A stretch of 64,000 nt of DNA from Varroa destructor (GCF_002443255.2 NW_019211455.1:30841778-30905777), one strand, 5' to 3'; positions 38,340-51,100 are shown, numbered from the stretch's first letter. A program made the numbers and translations. The notes: generated by a model from the sequence alone, not told the origin.

Positions 38340-39330
38340 GCTTGTTTCAATAAAGCTAGATATGTTCAGAACTATTTCTCGCATATATCTAGACATTTAG
38401 AACGATCCAACCTGTCGGTTTTTATTAATATCGCTAAAGTAATTATTTTTCTAAATTATTCTCTAAAAATCCCAAAGGTGTCTTCAATTAGCGAACGTTG
38501 GTAGAATATCATTTAAGAATAAACCGTAAACAAATATATTATCTGTAAATAGTTTATATAGAGATAGCTGATGCTTGACGTGTCAAATACTCGAACGATT
38601 TGTTGACGTGATATAGCTGTTGCAAACGTCGTTGACGTCATTCGTACCGATGCGAAGTATCAACAACTCGTGCTTTCAAATTAACGACTGCTTCAACGTA
38701 ACACATTATCTTATTGGCTGCAAGACGTTTCTTTTTTGAGGAAACACTAGAAATCCGTAGCGCAATAAGCTTTGAGTGATATGATCGATAAGTAAGACAT
38801 TAACACGCTACAATGTTCACCGGGTTACGCATTGACACCCGAATGATATCAAACTGGTATCTAGCAATCAAGACCATTATAATCAACTTGAATTATTTTT
38901 TTAATTATTAAAAAGATAATTAAACTATTAGAAACAAAAAAATTATTAGAAACAGTTTTCTCAGTGCCTTCAGACATTCTTAGGTTTTTTAGAAAATTCT
39001 CAGAATCACATCTTCGGTATAGCGTATACGTACTACCTGCTCTCACCTTCTGGACTTATTTGGAATTTCGAGGATCGTCCGTGGATCATTCGAGCTGTTC
39101 GACTTGCCTAACCAGCGCGACACAGACATTAGTCAGGCGCAGGGATATCCTTAGGGTTTGAGCGTGTTGATTGGACTGCATGTCAGGAGTTCCATAAAGA
39201 CAAATGGAGTAAGCCGAGAATGCATGTGGCACACAGGACGGGTGCTAGTACATGCGTTTTGTATGAATATGAACATTATACTAGGGAGTCTACCTCCATT
39301 AGTCTGCCCTCGGGTGAGTAACTGGACGTT
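38340..39330. other. No gene supported; short frames near a microsatellite
   Basis: Frames at 38964-39161 and 39158-39373 (both +) and 39151-39489 (minus, 112 codons) overlap in a somewhat GC-richer patch. A donor-like GTGAGT lies near 39314. None of the peptides is recognised, and two contain runs of Asp or Ser produced by the ATG repeat. A CRE palindrome lies at 38633-38640. Confidence 0.45.
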
Positions 39331-39332
39331 GC

Positions 39333-39355
39333 ATGATGATGATGATGATGATGAT
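39333..39355. repeat. (ATG)n microsatellite, about 7.7 units
   Basis: A perfect ATG trinucleotide tract of 23 bases. It would read as poly-Asp on one strand and poly-Ser on the other, but the flanking frames have no other coding signal. Confidence 0.9.
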
Positions 39356-39359
39356 CCGA

Positions 39360-42025
39360 CCAAATCTCCGTAAGAGACTCTCTCTGGTAGTAAAAAGGGT
39401 TGGTTACTCCTAGATTCGCCATGTAAGCCCAGCCAGAAACCTCTCCAGAGTAAGGTAAAGTGGATAATCCAATGTATAAGGCAGCTCAATTAACTACCTT
39501 TCCTTTTTTATAACTGCTGCCTGTTATATAAGTGTTATGCGTATCGTAAACGTGCGGTGCATTAATTGAAGACCTACAGCTTTATAAGAAGAGATGGAGC
39601 ATTTCTGTGGCACCAAGTGCCACAGTGGGTGGGGCGATCTTTTTCATTCATATAGATAAACGTATCGATTTTCTTGGATTAGATGAAAGTGTGCAAACAC
39701 AGATTGCTAGTAATCTTTGTAAACATCTTGTAAACATCAACGAAACTTGAATCTAAACCTCCGTATGACGCCGCTTATGCACATAGGTATATAGAGGAAA
39801 GTAAGTTAAGCACAACATACAATCGTATACCTATACTCGGAGATCTACGTCTGACCAGCGTCAGATGCATACAAGAAACCATCAGTGTACGGGATACCCT
39901 TACACTAGAATGTTATACTCACTATAGGATATATTGTGACCTAGGCGTAAATTTACTAAATCCTGCTTCTAGGTAGGCATGAAAATAAATGTAAGTATTG
40001 CACGAAGAGACCATCCTACCTTGGTGTTTGTCGCACGAAGCGTAATGTGGCAGGTAATTTTTTCGCTGCTACGTCAAACAACAAAGCGAAATATATAGGA
40101 AACATATATGTGTATAGAAAACGCTCACTTTCCGAGATACGTTTTATTGTTTGCTAGTAGCATCAGACTGTACTATTATATTTCGATGATTTTTCCTTTC
40201 ATTTTCGTATAAGAACTCTACGGAAGCGTAAAGCGGGTGACCTGCTTAGCCCACGCTGCTTTATTGATTAAAAAATACATACGAACTTATTTGTACTAAT
40301 CTGGCAAGATCAGTACCTTACTGCTGATGGTGCAATCTCACGCGGGTATAAACATTTATAGAAGAGGAATAGCTAGATCGAGCGAGTTTCAGGTAGGCAT
40401 CCTCCGCAGGTAAAAATTCACCATAGGTAAGTCTAGGTTAGCATATAATTAGCATTTGGCAGATAGACGTAGTACAGCGTAAAGCAAATTTACTATGGGA
40501 TCCTCTGTTTCTAAACGTATCGTTAACTATTGCATCCGTCCTGAACACGAGCAACTTATAAATGATATACCTCTAATCTAGTGCTGATTGACTGGCAAAA
40601 GAAGTTCAGAGTCATTTGAAACATATCTACGAAAAACAAATTGTTTTTGATTTAATCAAAAGTCAGTCAGAGCGATATTTAATGGGCATTTCCTTATTAG
40701 ATTTAATTAGTAGAATTTTGTTCATATTTTATATATGAACACACAAACTTATTCACAAAATTACACAGGGTCGTTGGCCTACAGTTTGTGGGAGAACTTG
40801 GCTGTTTTTTTTTGTTAAGTTATTATCAATTTGTGAAATTAAAAGACCTAGAAAATCTCACAGAACCGAACTTGGCAAGAACGTCAGGACTTTTATGAGA
40901 TTTGCCAAACGATAAGTTTTTTGTGCTAGAGTTGCAATGGGTCTTAGCTTTGCGCAGCTTTCAGTATACATTTCATAAGGTTTCTAGTTCCTTCCAAATT
41001 TAAAAATTGGATCATGCTCCGGATCTACTATAAGCTACTAATTGGCAGAACTATAAATAAGCGCAATAGATTTTACATCAACGTAGGAAAGGGTCTGACC
41101 ACCTTCAGCAGCCTTCCAATAGGCTGGCCAAGCGGATAAATGGGCCGAAATGATTTTTATACTGCATATGTTTATTAAGTGTGCAGGTAAAGGAATATTT
41201 CATTAGTATGTCCGTGGAAGACCACCTATGTGCCACAGGTTACAGTGTGTTTGATGAGAGATACTGTATTGAACGACAGCTATCGCGCGGCAGGTTTTCG
41301 GCATTGCGAATTAATTTTCAGTAGCATTTCCTCGTAATCGATGTCATCAACAGGAAAAAAAAAACGAAGTAACGGCTGTCTGTGATGCCTTTTAGAAGAA
41401 ACTTAATGTGCTTCAGTTTCAGTGGTCGGCAGGCAAATTATCGTGCGGTAAATTGGGACAGGTCGTGCAGACGCGTTGGAGGCCATCTTATAGCGTATAT
41501 GAAACGCAAATTATTTTATACGTACTTAGACCAATGCAAAGACTATTAACAGTAGTCGATTAAAACACCCGCGTTACCGTACACGTTATATAGTTATTAT
41601 TAATTACTAAGGTATTGCTTGTATATTGTCATTATTCAGTTGTCTCTTGTTCAATCTAACTTTATCTATGTTTTGCTTTACTCAATAACGATAGTAGCGA
41701 GGCAGGTGGACCATGATCGTGTGCCAACGCAATGTCCAGCGCCGGCGAACAATGAATCTATCATTAATGATAATGATACAAGGTAAAAGCGACAGCATCT
41801 GGAGTCCAGCGACGAAAATATAAATCGGCAGATAATGACATCTTTTTAAACGAAAAAAGTGGTCAAAGGAAGCACGTATTTTCGCCTGCGGCCATATGCA
41901 TTGGGGCGCTACGACTCGATGCATGGTACCAACCAAAATGAAATTAGTTGTGTCCTGTGACGAGCATGAAAAGATAGCTCGTACATTTAGGATGTTTGAT
42001 CTTTTCTACTTATGTCTTTTTTCAG
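39360..42025. other. No gene supported; AT-rich spacer
   Basis: Between 39.5 and 41.6 kb there is no open frame above 60 codons on either strand. Two short palindromic features are visible: a 9-bp hairpin at 40729-40751 (5-base loop) and the 17-base near-palindrome TTTTGATTTAATCAAAA at 40645-40661. Both are about what chance gives. The frames 41682-41936 (minus) and 41896-42126 (+) are unrecognised, and the latter runs through the hairpin at 42031-42102. Confidence 0.55.
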
Positions 42026-42030
42026 GCAGT

Positions 42031-42102
42031 ATGTATGTGATAGATAACAATCCAGGTGTACGCAAGACGTCTTGTATACATCTGGATTGTTGGCATATGC
42101 AT
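42031..42102 (+). ncRNA. Candidate microRNA-precursor-like hairpin
   Basis: The upper stem pairs 42045-42066 with 42071-42092 (22 positions, 21 paired) around a 4-base loop. After a small asymmetric internal loop (42040-42044 against 42093), a lower stem pairs 42031-42039 with 42094-42102 (9 of 9). The total length is 72 bases with about 30 pairs, the size of an animal pre-miRNA. Five pairs are G:U when read on the + strand, and the only true mismatch is C42061/A42076. On the minus strand those five would be A.C clashes, so + strand transcription is favoured. The arms match no microRNA family I know. A decayed palindromic element is the main alternative. Confidence 0.4.
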
Positions 42103-42109
42103 CATATTA

Positions 42110-44010
42110 TGGCTATAGAAGAATAGATCTAAGATGGATAGTGATTTAGGCCAGAATCATGCGTTGAGCACGATAGTTACTCATGCTCTGGACTGGCCAA
42201 GTTAGTTTTGCATAGCAGAGCGCAAATAGCTACCGTTCCTCGTCTCTTGTTAGAGTAAATGCGCCTCGTGCATATGCTGTAGCTGGGTTATTCAAAAACA
42301 CACTGAATAATGGGCTGACCAATGGTAGATAAATCTTTTGCCCGCCAAGCCCTGCTGTCGATTATTATTATTATAATAGAGTCTGCTCTAGGCAACCGCA
42401 GCTCTTTTGTGGAGAGAAGTATATTTGTCCTAGATCTTTGCTGGACGGCTGACTTGGCACGAATTCATTAGCACCCCACATAATTTCACTTGGTGGGCCA
42501 ATAAAATAAGTGTTTTCGATTAGTGACTTTTGAGACATTTCTAACACTGAGTAGAACAGCCTTTTACGAATGTACTCGTACAATTTTTTCTCGTTCATGG
42601 CGCCGGCTGCTTTCTAGGGTATCGTTAAGCAGATTTTGGCCTCCTGAAAAGAAGAAAAAAAAAAAGGAAATAAACCTTATATGAAAAGGAATAAAATATC
42701 GTGGACTGGTTGGTTGCTTTTGGAACATCAATGGTGCTAATTCTCTAGCTGACACGCGTCGTATGTAGTTAAGTACCGGGGATTAACGACGAGAGACTAG
42801 AAACAAGGTAAGCTTAAAAAGACTGAGCTGAGACGAGAGAGCAGCAACCTAGAGCTTTTCGATTATTTTTATATGATTTAGTAGTAAGATGAAGCTCCTA
42901 AGGAAGTTAAGGGAGTCTTTTCTGCTCGCTTTTATTTACACGACGTTCAGATTTGTTGTGCTCTTGCAGAGCTTTATTTCGATTAGGTCCTCTTCCGTTT
43001 TCGAATTAGGTAGAGACACACCGGAGATTTGTCTATTCACCAAATGTTTGGTTCACCAGCAATGGCACGATTAACTAGCAGGTACTACTTGGAAAACATT
43101 ATACTGCCGATCGAAGAAAGTGGCTAACCTTTTTCCAAGATGTCAAGAATCGTAAATACTAATCACGTGTAGAATAGAAGTAAGGGGGACATTATTTGGC
43201 CAGAGGTAGCAGCAGCGGCCGCCTTGGGCAGCGCGAGAATGTCACCACTGCAATCCCCCGATTTCGTTTCAACGACCGTCTGTTTGTCTGGAGTATCTCT
43301 TCCAGGCAGCGCTGTTCCCTTCAAATGCTTGACAACGCTTTAACGTTCTAACGCAGTCGAATAGCCGAGTATGTAGCACAGTGTAGGCTTTGGCTGATAG
43401 GCCTCCAATATCATAGACCCTGTACAAACCCGATTTAGCATCTAAGACAAAATGATATTTACAATGACAAAAGACCGAGTTCTTGATATGTTATTGTGAT
43501 GACGAGTGACGATTTCTTGCAACCACAATCGAAACTATAAACATTGCATTCTAACTTTGGGCTGAGGGAGCGCGTATAAGATATTCGTTTTAATTCGAAC
43601 ATCACAATGTATTTGTATTTGCATAGATCTAGTTAGAAGGTGGAACTTACGCTAAGGACAGTCCACGTGTAAATCGACTGACTAAACAATATCAGCCTAC
43701 CGCGAAATTGTACCTAACCGACAAGAACATCAACAGTGCACAATTGTACAGATATGTGCTGTTACAGTGCCAAAAACAACAGGCCTTTAGAAGAGCTGCG
43801 AAATTTAAGCTTTACAAAAATGCCGTTTAAATTTAAAACTCATATCACAATAATACAAAGTGCAGAATGCTGTTTATTTAATAGTGACTTGTGTATTAAC
43901 TGTGCGATGTCTGAGAGCATTCAGACTAGTCACGGAGATTCTTCGCTATGCCAATTCATCCTAGAGATTCAACGATTTCTAATCGATAACAAAGTGAATG
44001 AACGGGCAAT
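42110..44010. other. No gene supported
   Basis: The longest frames are 43736-44014 (+, 92 codons, Cys-rich N-terminus) and 42371-42598 (minus, 75 codons). The Cys pattern in the first does not fit a zinc-binding family I know. A NotI-like GCGGCCGC lies near 43215 in a short GC-rich patch. I see no RNA gene or repeat boundary. Confidence 0.5.
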
Positions 44011-44054
44011 ATAGGTCAACGACGGCATCGCTTTCTGGTCCAACCTATATTCAG

Positions 44055-44235
44055 TCTCTCTACTGCTGCTGTTGCCAATCTGGATCCGGGCGCAGACATT
44101 GATTTCATTTCCTCGTTTGATTGTTGGTTTCATCAGGCATCCAAAGTGCTCGCGCAGCTGCCCATCCTCGGACGTAGCTTCTACAGATCTGTTCTACTCC
44201 GCTCTGCACGGCGAGACGCGGTGGAAGAGTTGTAA
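44055..44235 (+). other. Possible 3'-terminal coding exon (unproven)
   Basis: An acceptor-like sequence with CAG ends at 44054. The following + frame, whose first full codon is CTC at 44056, is open to TAA at 44233-44235. It gives about 59 residues that read like protein, including LDPGADIDFISSFDCWF, and ends RRDAVEEL. No family is recognised. A second + frame (44015-44347, 111 codons) and a minus frame (44105-44308) are also open over the same GC-richer patch, which weakens the case. No AATAAA was noticed shortly downstream. This may be a terminal exon of a gene whose other exons lie outside or were not recognised. Confidence 0.18.
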
Positions 44236-44349
44236 CAACATTTACATTTTTACCTTCTTTTCTATACCCTATCCGGGCTTTTCCTCGTGGTTGCATACAT
44301 ATTTCCACCGCTATATTCTATTAGTTTTCCTGTTATATCTCGGCTGATA

Positions 44350-45750
44350 GTTCTTTGTGTGTCTTGTTCTCGTCACGGTTATCTATGGCCTTCCGTTTCT
44401 CTCCAATTTGATGTGCTACGTGTTCTTTCTAGCCAAAAATGGAGACTTCGTTGCTCATAAGCCAACGAACTAAGCTGCCCGCTAGTGGCACATCCATAGG
44501 CGGTCAAGCCGATCAGAACGATAAAGGCGCGACCGGTGTTCATATAGGGTTAAACTCGGAGCAGAGGTTCACAGAAGGGCCGCTTATGTCGACTCACGCT
44601 CGCATCGTCATCCTCATCGTCATTAAATGTCCGAGCAATCGGTCGTTCTGGCAGCCACCGGCGATTGACTTCAAGGATATGCATCGTCCGTAGGCCATCT
44701 ATGTAGATGAGGTGCATCGTGGGCTGAACACATATTGGTTTATTGTGATGTAATACAAGGATAAGATAACGATTTTGCCCCTGGCAAGATCAGAATCAAC
44801 ACAGTTGTTTGTGAACGACGAACGGCTCTGAAACAAAAAAGCATTTAGCAGTTCGCGTACGATTTGCTCAACTTTATGTAGATATACCACTCAACCCCTG
44901 CTAAGCAGCAAATACCAGAACAATTGCAATGGAAACGCTGATAGAAGGGGTGCAATGTCGAAATAATCTCGTCTCTTAGTAGCATTTCGCGTCCCTTAAT
45001 AGGTGAAAAGGGAGCAAGCTTCTATGAACTACTACACCAATACTAAGGAAAGTCAGTATTGTTGTCGATTTGTCATATCTGCATTCGCAAGTAGCATATC
45101 CCTTAATGTGTATGTACGCTCAACTAATGTTCAACGATATGCTAAGTAACCTTCATAGCGGAAACGGTACCATGATGATGAACGGTATCATCTCTATGAT
45201 GAAAAAATTCTATCGTTAGTACCTTAGGTACCTTACGTATATATTGAAAAAATACAGTATGCGACTGGTGGGCCGTACGTAGTGTCACTAGGTCGCTTAG
45301 CATAATCGGTGATTGAGGTGATGCTATTATAATTATAATCAATTAAAAGGTAAACATACATGTAATAAGTAGATGACTGGCCATTTAATAAATTTGATTC
45401 AATTTCAATAGACAATGAATTTAGTCAAAATCAACCCTAGGAACAACAATAGGAAAATTCGAGCTAAACTTCTGAAACGAAGGAAGATAAGTAACTGCTT
45501 TCCATGAAATGATCAAGTGAAACTGGATTAGTTCGCAAATATTTCTCGCATCACCTGTCTTCTGAATATTGGCGGTGATAGTTTTGTATTAGATACTATC
45601 TTACATATACGCGTATGAACTTATGGGCTATAGAATTTCTACATGAAAAAAGGCTTGGTATCCACTAAAATAGCATATCATGTAGCAGTTTCAAACTTTT
45701 GAAATTTAGACAGCTTAATCCCTATGACGGTCATAGAATGCCCGCGCTAT
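44350..45750. other. No gene supported
   Basis: Short frames at 44439-44693 (+) and 44699-44890 (minus) are unrecognised. The minus frames at 45142-45415 are rich in Ile, Ser and Tyr, as expected from AT-rich DNA. Nothing else is visible. Confidence 0.5.
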
Positions 45751-45759
45751 CTTCTACAG

Positions 45760-46004
45760 TACTCTGTCCGACGGCCTTCAAGGAGGATGGCAGCGCCGCT
45801 AGTAGAAATAATAAAGACAACGCCATTCAGCGTCTGCCAATCATAGAAGAAAGGCGTCGATGCATATACATCTTCTCGCTTTCAGATTCTCTTTGTTCGT
45901 ATCTCTTCTTTCGATTATCAGCGGGCACACATTTTTCGTGTGTCCGTATTCGACTAACTGGCAAAGGCACGACGCTGAACGATATTTGGCGCTGTGTACC
46001 TAGC
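45760..46004 (+). other. Possible internal coding exon (unproven)
   Basis: TCTTCTACAG ending at 45759 resembles a 3' splice site and AGC|GTAAGC at 46004/46005 a 5' splice site. The sequence between is open in one + frame, within an open frame that runs 45699-46043. Residues include TAFKEDGSAAS and QRLPIIEERRRC, followed by a hydrophobic part. No family is recognised, and the flanking exons were not identified. A minus-strand frame (45827-46063) overlaps. Confidence 0.15.
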
Positions 46005-46049
46005 GTAAGCAGCCGCAAATCAGAAGAAAGCCGATGCTCATAAGGAAAC

Positions 46050-47640
46050 GTCACACGCGTCATTTGCTATTAGCAAAACCTCCCTACCCCAACACAGAGC
46101 CGTGGTAGGAGGCCGTCCAACAGAGGCCAAAATAGAGTCATACGAAAAGCAGCTCTGGCAACAGTAGCGGTAAGAGCAGCGGTCGACGGAGTGCTAGTTT
46201 GTAATTGCACCGCCTACCGCGTTCAGAAGCAGAGACGACCCTCTATAGATATGTGGACACAACTAAAACAACGCTGTCCATGTTGACTCGGTTCTACGAA
46301 CCAGAGTTGAGCAAGTTTTGATGTATTTGTATAGATACAGGACACTTCATACACAAGATACTTCGCTGAATGTGTGTGTTATCAAAGATCGTAAGCCCTG
46401 TTCTCAGTAGTTTTTCTCCTCCATTCGGCTCCACACAACCTACAGTCAGTTATGTGAGGCGTAGTACTGGGCTGGCTTAAGCGTGAACACATGTTGCTTG
46501 ATTATATAAAGCTATGTCATGCACACACGCAAGTATTTTCTCTCGACGTTATCCCGTTTTATGGTGCGAGTTCTATGATGGTTTGCTCTACGGTTCCTGT
46601 CAGGCTTTCGCATAGGCTCCGGGGCACCGATCGACACTGAATGAGCTTTCGCTTACGTGTGCGCACCGAGATATCTATGTGTTTAGACTACGAATCGACA
46701 AGCAAATTGATCCGCTTGGCAAAAAATAAGCCCAGCCCATACTAAGATGACTAAAGCTAGACAAAGAGGTAAATCCGCACACCAAATACATGGACTAAAT
46801 ATTTTCCGTTGCGAACGCCGAAATACGATTGTTGGCTAAACCAAGGGCAGTCGCAACAGATGCTACCATAAAACACAGCAATCAAAATAGGAATAGTTCA
46901 ACTGACACCGTTTAGGAAACCGTAACAACTATACTTGTTCAGACATAGGGAAAACAGATCATAAGGAAACAGCAACTAGAGGAAGACATATATAGACCCT
47001 GATTCTGAGATCTATACATCGTTTTCGAATAAAAGTTCACATTTACGTATTCTTTATCTACCTGCAGACGCTTCGTATCTAGCAAGTGTTTTATAGTAGG
47101 TACGCCTATGCTTCTCCGTCCAGCCTACCATAGGTGATTGCGGACATATCTCGTATGAGCTATCCCGGTAGGTTATTTCATCTAGAACACACCTTCCTAT
47201 GGTCATTCCTTAAACGTTATGCATGTGTATCTGTTTTTCCCTATATCTTGACTGTTACACGGGTTCTTGACCTCTTAGCATAATTGATCTAATTTCAATT
47301 TACGCTGTTCATGGATGCTACCAGTAATGACGATGCCAGCTAACATACGTAATCGAGTTGTTTTATTGTCAAATTCTAGGATCTCGAACAATGTCGCTCG
47401 ATACTGAAATAAACGTGCATACGAAAAAAAATCGCTATTTTTTCCATAGTTGTTTTGTTACGTTTGACTTATTTTTTATTCCGCCAACTTAGCCACTGCG
47501 GGACAGCTATGATATGAACGCCATAACCTGATCATAACATGATCGTCTGCTATATATCCTTCGTTTTTTTCTATAGCTGGCTGAATCGTTGGCCATTCGA
47601 TGGTTCACTGCTCCTGGAAAGCTGATGCGTTACAATAATT
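46050..47640. other. No gene supported
   Basis: Essentially no frame above 60 codons is open on either strand here. The sequence is of mixed composition without microsatellites. I see nothing to annotate. Confidence 0.55.
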
Positions 47641-47643
47641 TAG

Positions 47644-48108
47644 TTGACGTCAACTGAGAACTCCTTCGGCCTTCCCTCCTCATCGTTGACGTTGTCTGCT
47701 ATTTGTATCACCCAAACGTCGTCCTCATTACGATGGCCTGAAGCAGAAACTCGTGGCTCGTTTCAATTTACCATGGCCGGAAAGACTAGGATGGCAACTG
47801 AGTTGCTGTTGTCGAACGAGTTGAAAGTTAGAATTTTCGTGCCACTGCTGACACTGCGTGAAGTGCTTGCGAGAGAACAGCTCCCAGCTTCAGCCTGTAC
47901 TCCCTCACTTCTTTTCGCGTTTTGTCTCCCTTTTACACGTTCGCCCGCCAGAAACACAAGGGGGAAAAGAGACCAAACAGCCTCGTCGAAGGCTGGGGCA
48001 GATCTGCGGGGTACGGGAGGTGTGCGTGAGCTGAAACAAACGAACGACTTCGGAGCGACTTGGTGCGCCGCGTCAAAAAGAGAATCAATAGTACAGCTTG
48101 TTCACTAA
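47644..48108 (+). other. Longest open frame in the window (154 codons), function unknown
   Basis: The frame starts at TTG 47644, with an internal ATG at 47773, and ends at TAA 48106-48108. The translation is rich in Ser, Leu, Thr and Arg and has no signal peptide, membrane span or motif that I recognise. The patch is GC-richer than its surroundings, so long frames are more likely by chance. The minus strand is also open in pieces, including 47763-47957, which meets a TGA and then continues open to about 47642. A CRE palindrome sits at the very start (47645-47652). Neither strand can be called a gene from this evidence. Confidence 0.15.
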
Positions 48109-48109
48109 C

Positions 48110-51100
48110 GGAATGGTCTGAGTTTAATGGTGCAAAATGACTTAGCATACCGCGCGATGCGGGGGTTACACGTTTCTACTATCAGAAAAGTGGAAGAGCG
48201 CTGAGCTCGTGCTGTTGGCAGTAGTAAAGAATTGGAAGAATACAGAGTCATGATGGTACGTTGACATGCATAGGGCATACTAACACAAGCAACACAGGTC
48301 ACGCACGTGTTTAGTTGGCTGTGATGTGTTGATAAGACAGTTTTAGTCATCCTTATTGTTGAACCAGCAACATTTGGTTGTTTACGAAGAAAATGAAAAC
48401 GATGTAAATACGTTCGATAAATTACACGTGACATTTCAGATGACAGCGAGTAACTTAGTGACAATGTTGCAATACGCTTGTGTCGGTAAAAGCTTTATCT
48501 ATATTTATAGACAATGTCAGAACGCCAATATTACCAACAACCCTTGCAACTTTTAACTATTACTTACACATTTACTCACGCGCCGCTTTTGTGAACCTCT
48601 GCATTTTGCCACACGGCGTACATTTGGTCTCTATTCGCTAATCGCAGCTTTTAACACAGTAAATTATTCGACCAAAGACCTCCGCTCCCCTTGAGGTAAC
48701 AAAAATTGTACGGCCTTTATAAGGGGGACATTGCAAAACAACGTAACATTGTTTGCAAAAACTGATTTCGCCACCTCAGAGCTAGAAATCCGTTATCTCG
48801 TAACTACACGATAACTAAACGAATGACAGTCAATCGCAAGCTTTCATTCAATGAAATGAAAATTTCTTCTATTTGCACACAGGTAAAAATTAACCTGCAC
48901 CTGCACATACAAGTAAAGATCTCAAGGGAAAAAAGGTGTCCCAAATGAATGAAATTGAAATGCCGTTGCTTAAGTAGTAAAAGAAACAAACATTTCTTTA
49001 CAATCTAGGTATTAGGGACGAACTACACTTTTTTGAGAGCGGCAATTTTCAGTCTAAGAACAACAGTCAAATTCCTAAGACACCCTCCGCACGGGCACAC
49101 TATAGGGATTTGAAGGGGTGCCCTATTATGGGCTGAAACATAGTGAAATAATGAATGCAGACTGCACCTAGCCTTAGCACCGTACTGAGCAAAAAGACCG
49201 ACCGTATAAAAGGTCTGATTGGGCGTAAAACCCCGTAAATTCTTGTCCTTATGTAGCTTTAGAACTTTTGGCGGAATTGGTTCATTTTTACACTAGAACC
49301 CAAATAAAATGATCCGGCTCTACACGACACGATTTCGTAAACAAGCGTTTCATATTAAACGTCTAAATTCGGATAGGTAAGGTGGTCGCTTACAGATGCC
49401 ATTTTTCTCGCTCGCTGAGGGGTCCTACTCGTGTTATGTAGGAAAAACATAGGACATCCGAAAAATGACATTGATAGCCTGTCTTAATGTTTTTTAAAAA
49501 TCGCCGGCATTTGAAGCGCGCTAAAAAAAGCAAATTCTTTCCGATGAAACGTGAAACCGTTTATTGCATAAAAAATGATAGCGTATCGCTTGTTTCTAAA
49601 TTCTAGTACCTCACATCGAATTTTACTGCTTGATAAACCCAACGTAAGCACATTATGAATTTATTCAGTTCCTTTTTTCAATTTCAACTTGACTAACTAA
49701 AAACTTCAAGTTTTTATCAAGATTTAGCTTTAGAGAATTATAAAAAAATGATGCATTCATTTAACGCTTAGATGGCCATCGTATACTCCGTTTTCCGTTC
49801 TTATGACCTACGTTTATACCGTACGTTTTAACCAAAATTACTCTTCAATTTGCCGGGACAATTCGATATACATTTGCCTTAATTCCAAAAAATCTTAGAC
49901 GATTATTTACAATTCTAAACCGGATCATATTTAAATTTAAATTAAATAAAATATTAAAGCTAGCAATAAATCTAGATTATCCATTATTGATGTTATAAGA
50001 CGTGTAGCGGAAACACTTCTCAAACAGAAACATTAGTGTGTTAAAAAACGAATTTTAGAGTGAGCAAGAAACGCCTGCAATAATTTGGAAACTTAGAAAG
50101 TGTATGTGAAATCCAGCCTATACTTTTTTTGGCAGTGTTGCGATGTCCAGTTCGGACCGGGGTAAAAGGTTCTCAAAAAAAAAAAGGTTCCAAAATGCCT
50201 CAGATTACAATAACAGTTCATCTGAGACTTCCCAATAACATTTAACCCTGAAAAATTTTTACTTATGAATGTAAGTAAAAGTAGGCAGGTAATAATAATA
50301 AGTCGGGCAGATCGCTGTGCTTTTAGCTTGTCCGATTCCTGAATGAAATTTACCTTCAGCACTCGTTGGGCCTATCTATACTACTTTATTAGAAATAACT
50401 GGATACACTTCAATATCACTCGCTCTGAACTTGCAGCTCGATATTCCTCTAGTAGTAATAGAACACGGTGGATTGCGGGAAACGTATTTGTTACGTTTAA
50501 GGTCTACTGTTCATTATGGAATGTAATTTGGTAGATTTCGTACTTAGGCCTGGGATTTGTAAACTTGCCGTGTGGATGGCTGTAATGGACGTGGGAAAGT
50601 CGAAGCATAAGGTGTTGTAGCGAGAAAAGATAGAGAATACTAATATAAACCAGCGTAGTCTGGCGTCATTTAACGGCCTGAGCAATGTTTACCTGAGTGC
50701 GGATTCTGTGAAGTCTTCCGGATCACTACGCTTGACTGCGTTTGCTGTTCGTTGTTAGGTCGTTTGCGCCATCATCGGCCTGCCGCGGCGTTCACGTTTT
50801 CTATAGCCCGTGCAATTATTTCGCTTAGTAATAATGATGTACACTTACTTACTTACCTGCTTAAAACATATGCAGATTTGGCAATCGAAGAACAGGAAAA
50901 GGAAGCAGTAGGCGCTAGACACCTGTTACCGTGTCATGCCTATTTATGCTTTCACTTACAATTTATATGGTCATACGTATTCTAGTTGAATGCTTTGTTT
51001 TCATATATCAGATCATTTGTCGTAGAGTTCGCGCTTTGACGCGGATGTGTTTATCATAGTAAGGTCAGCCAGGTTGAACTCTAACAACGAGTTATTCGAA

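Noticed and set aside
40645..40751. Two short palindromes (17-base near-palindrome and 9-bp hairpin)
   Set aside because: Stems of this length are expected a few times by chance in 64 kb of AT-rich DNA.
43736..44014. 92-codon + frame with a Cys-rich start, considered as a THAP-like zinc finger
   Set aside because: The conserved Cys/His spacing and the invariant Trp of THAP domains are absent.
47640..47957. Minus-strand frames either side of a TGA near 47772, considered as two exons with a short intron
   Set aside because: The only GT...AG pair that fits would give an intron of about 34 bases and shifts into a stop. Such an intron is too short for animals.
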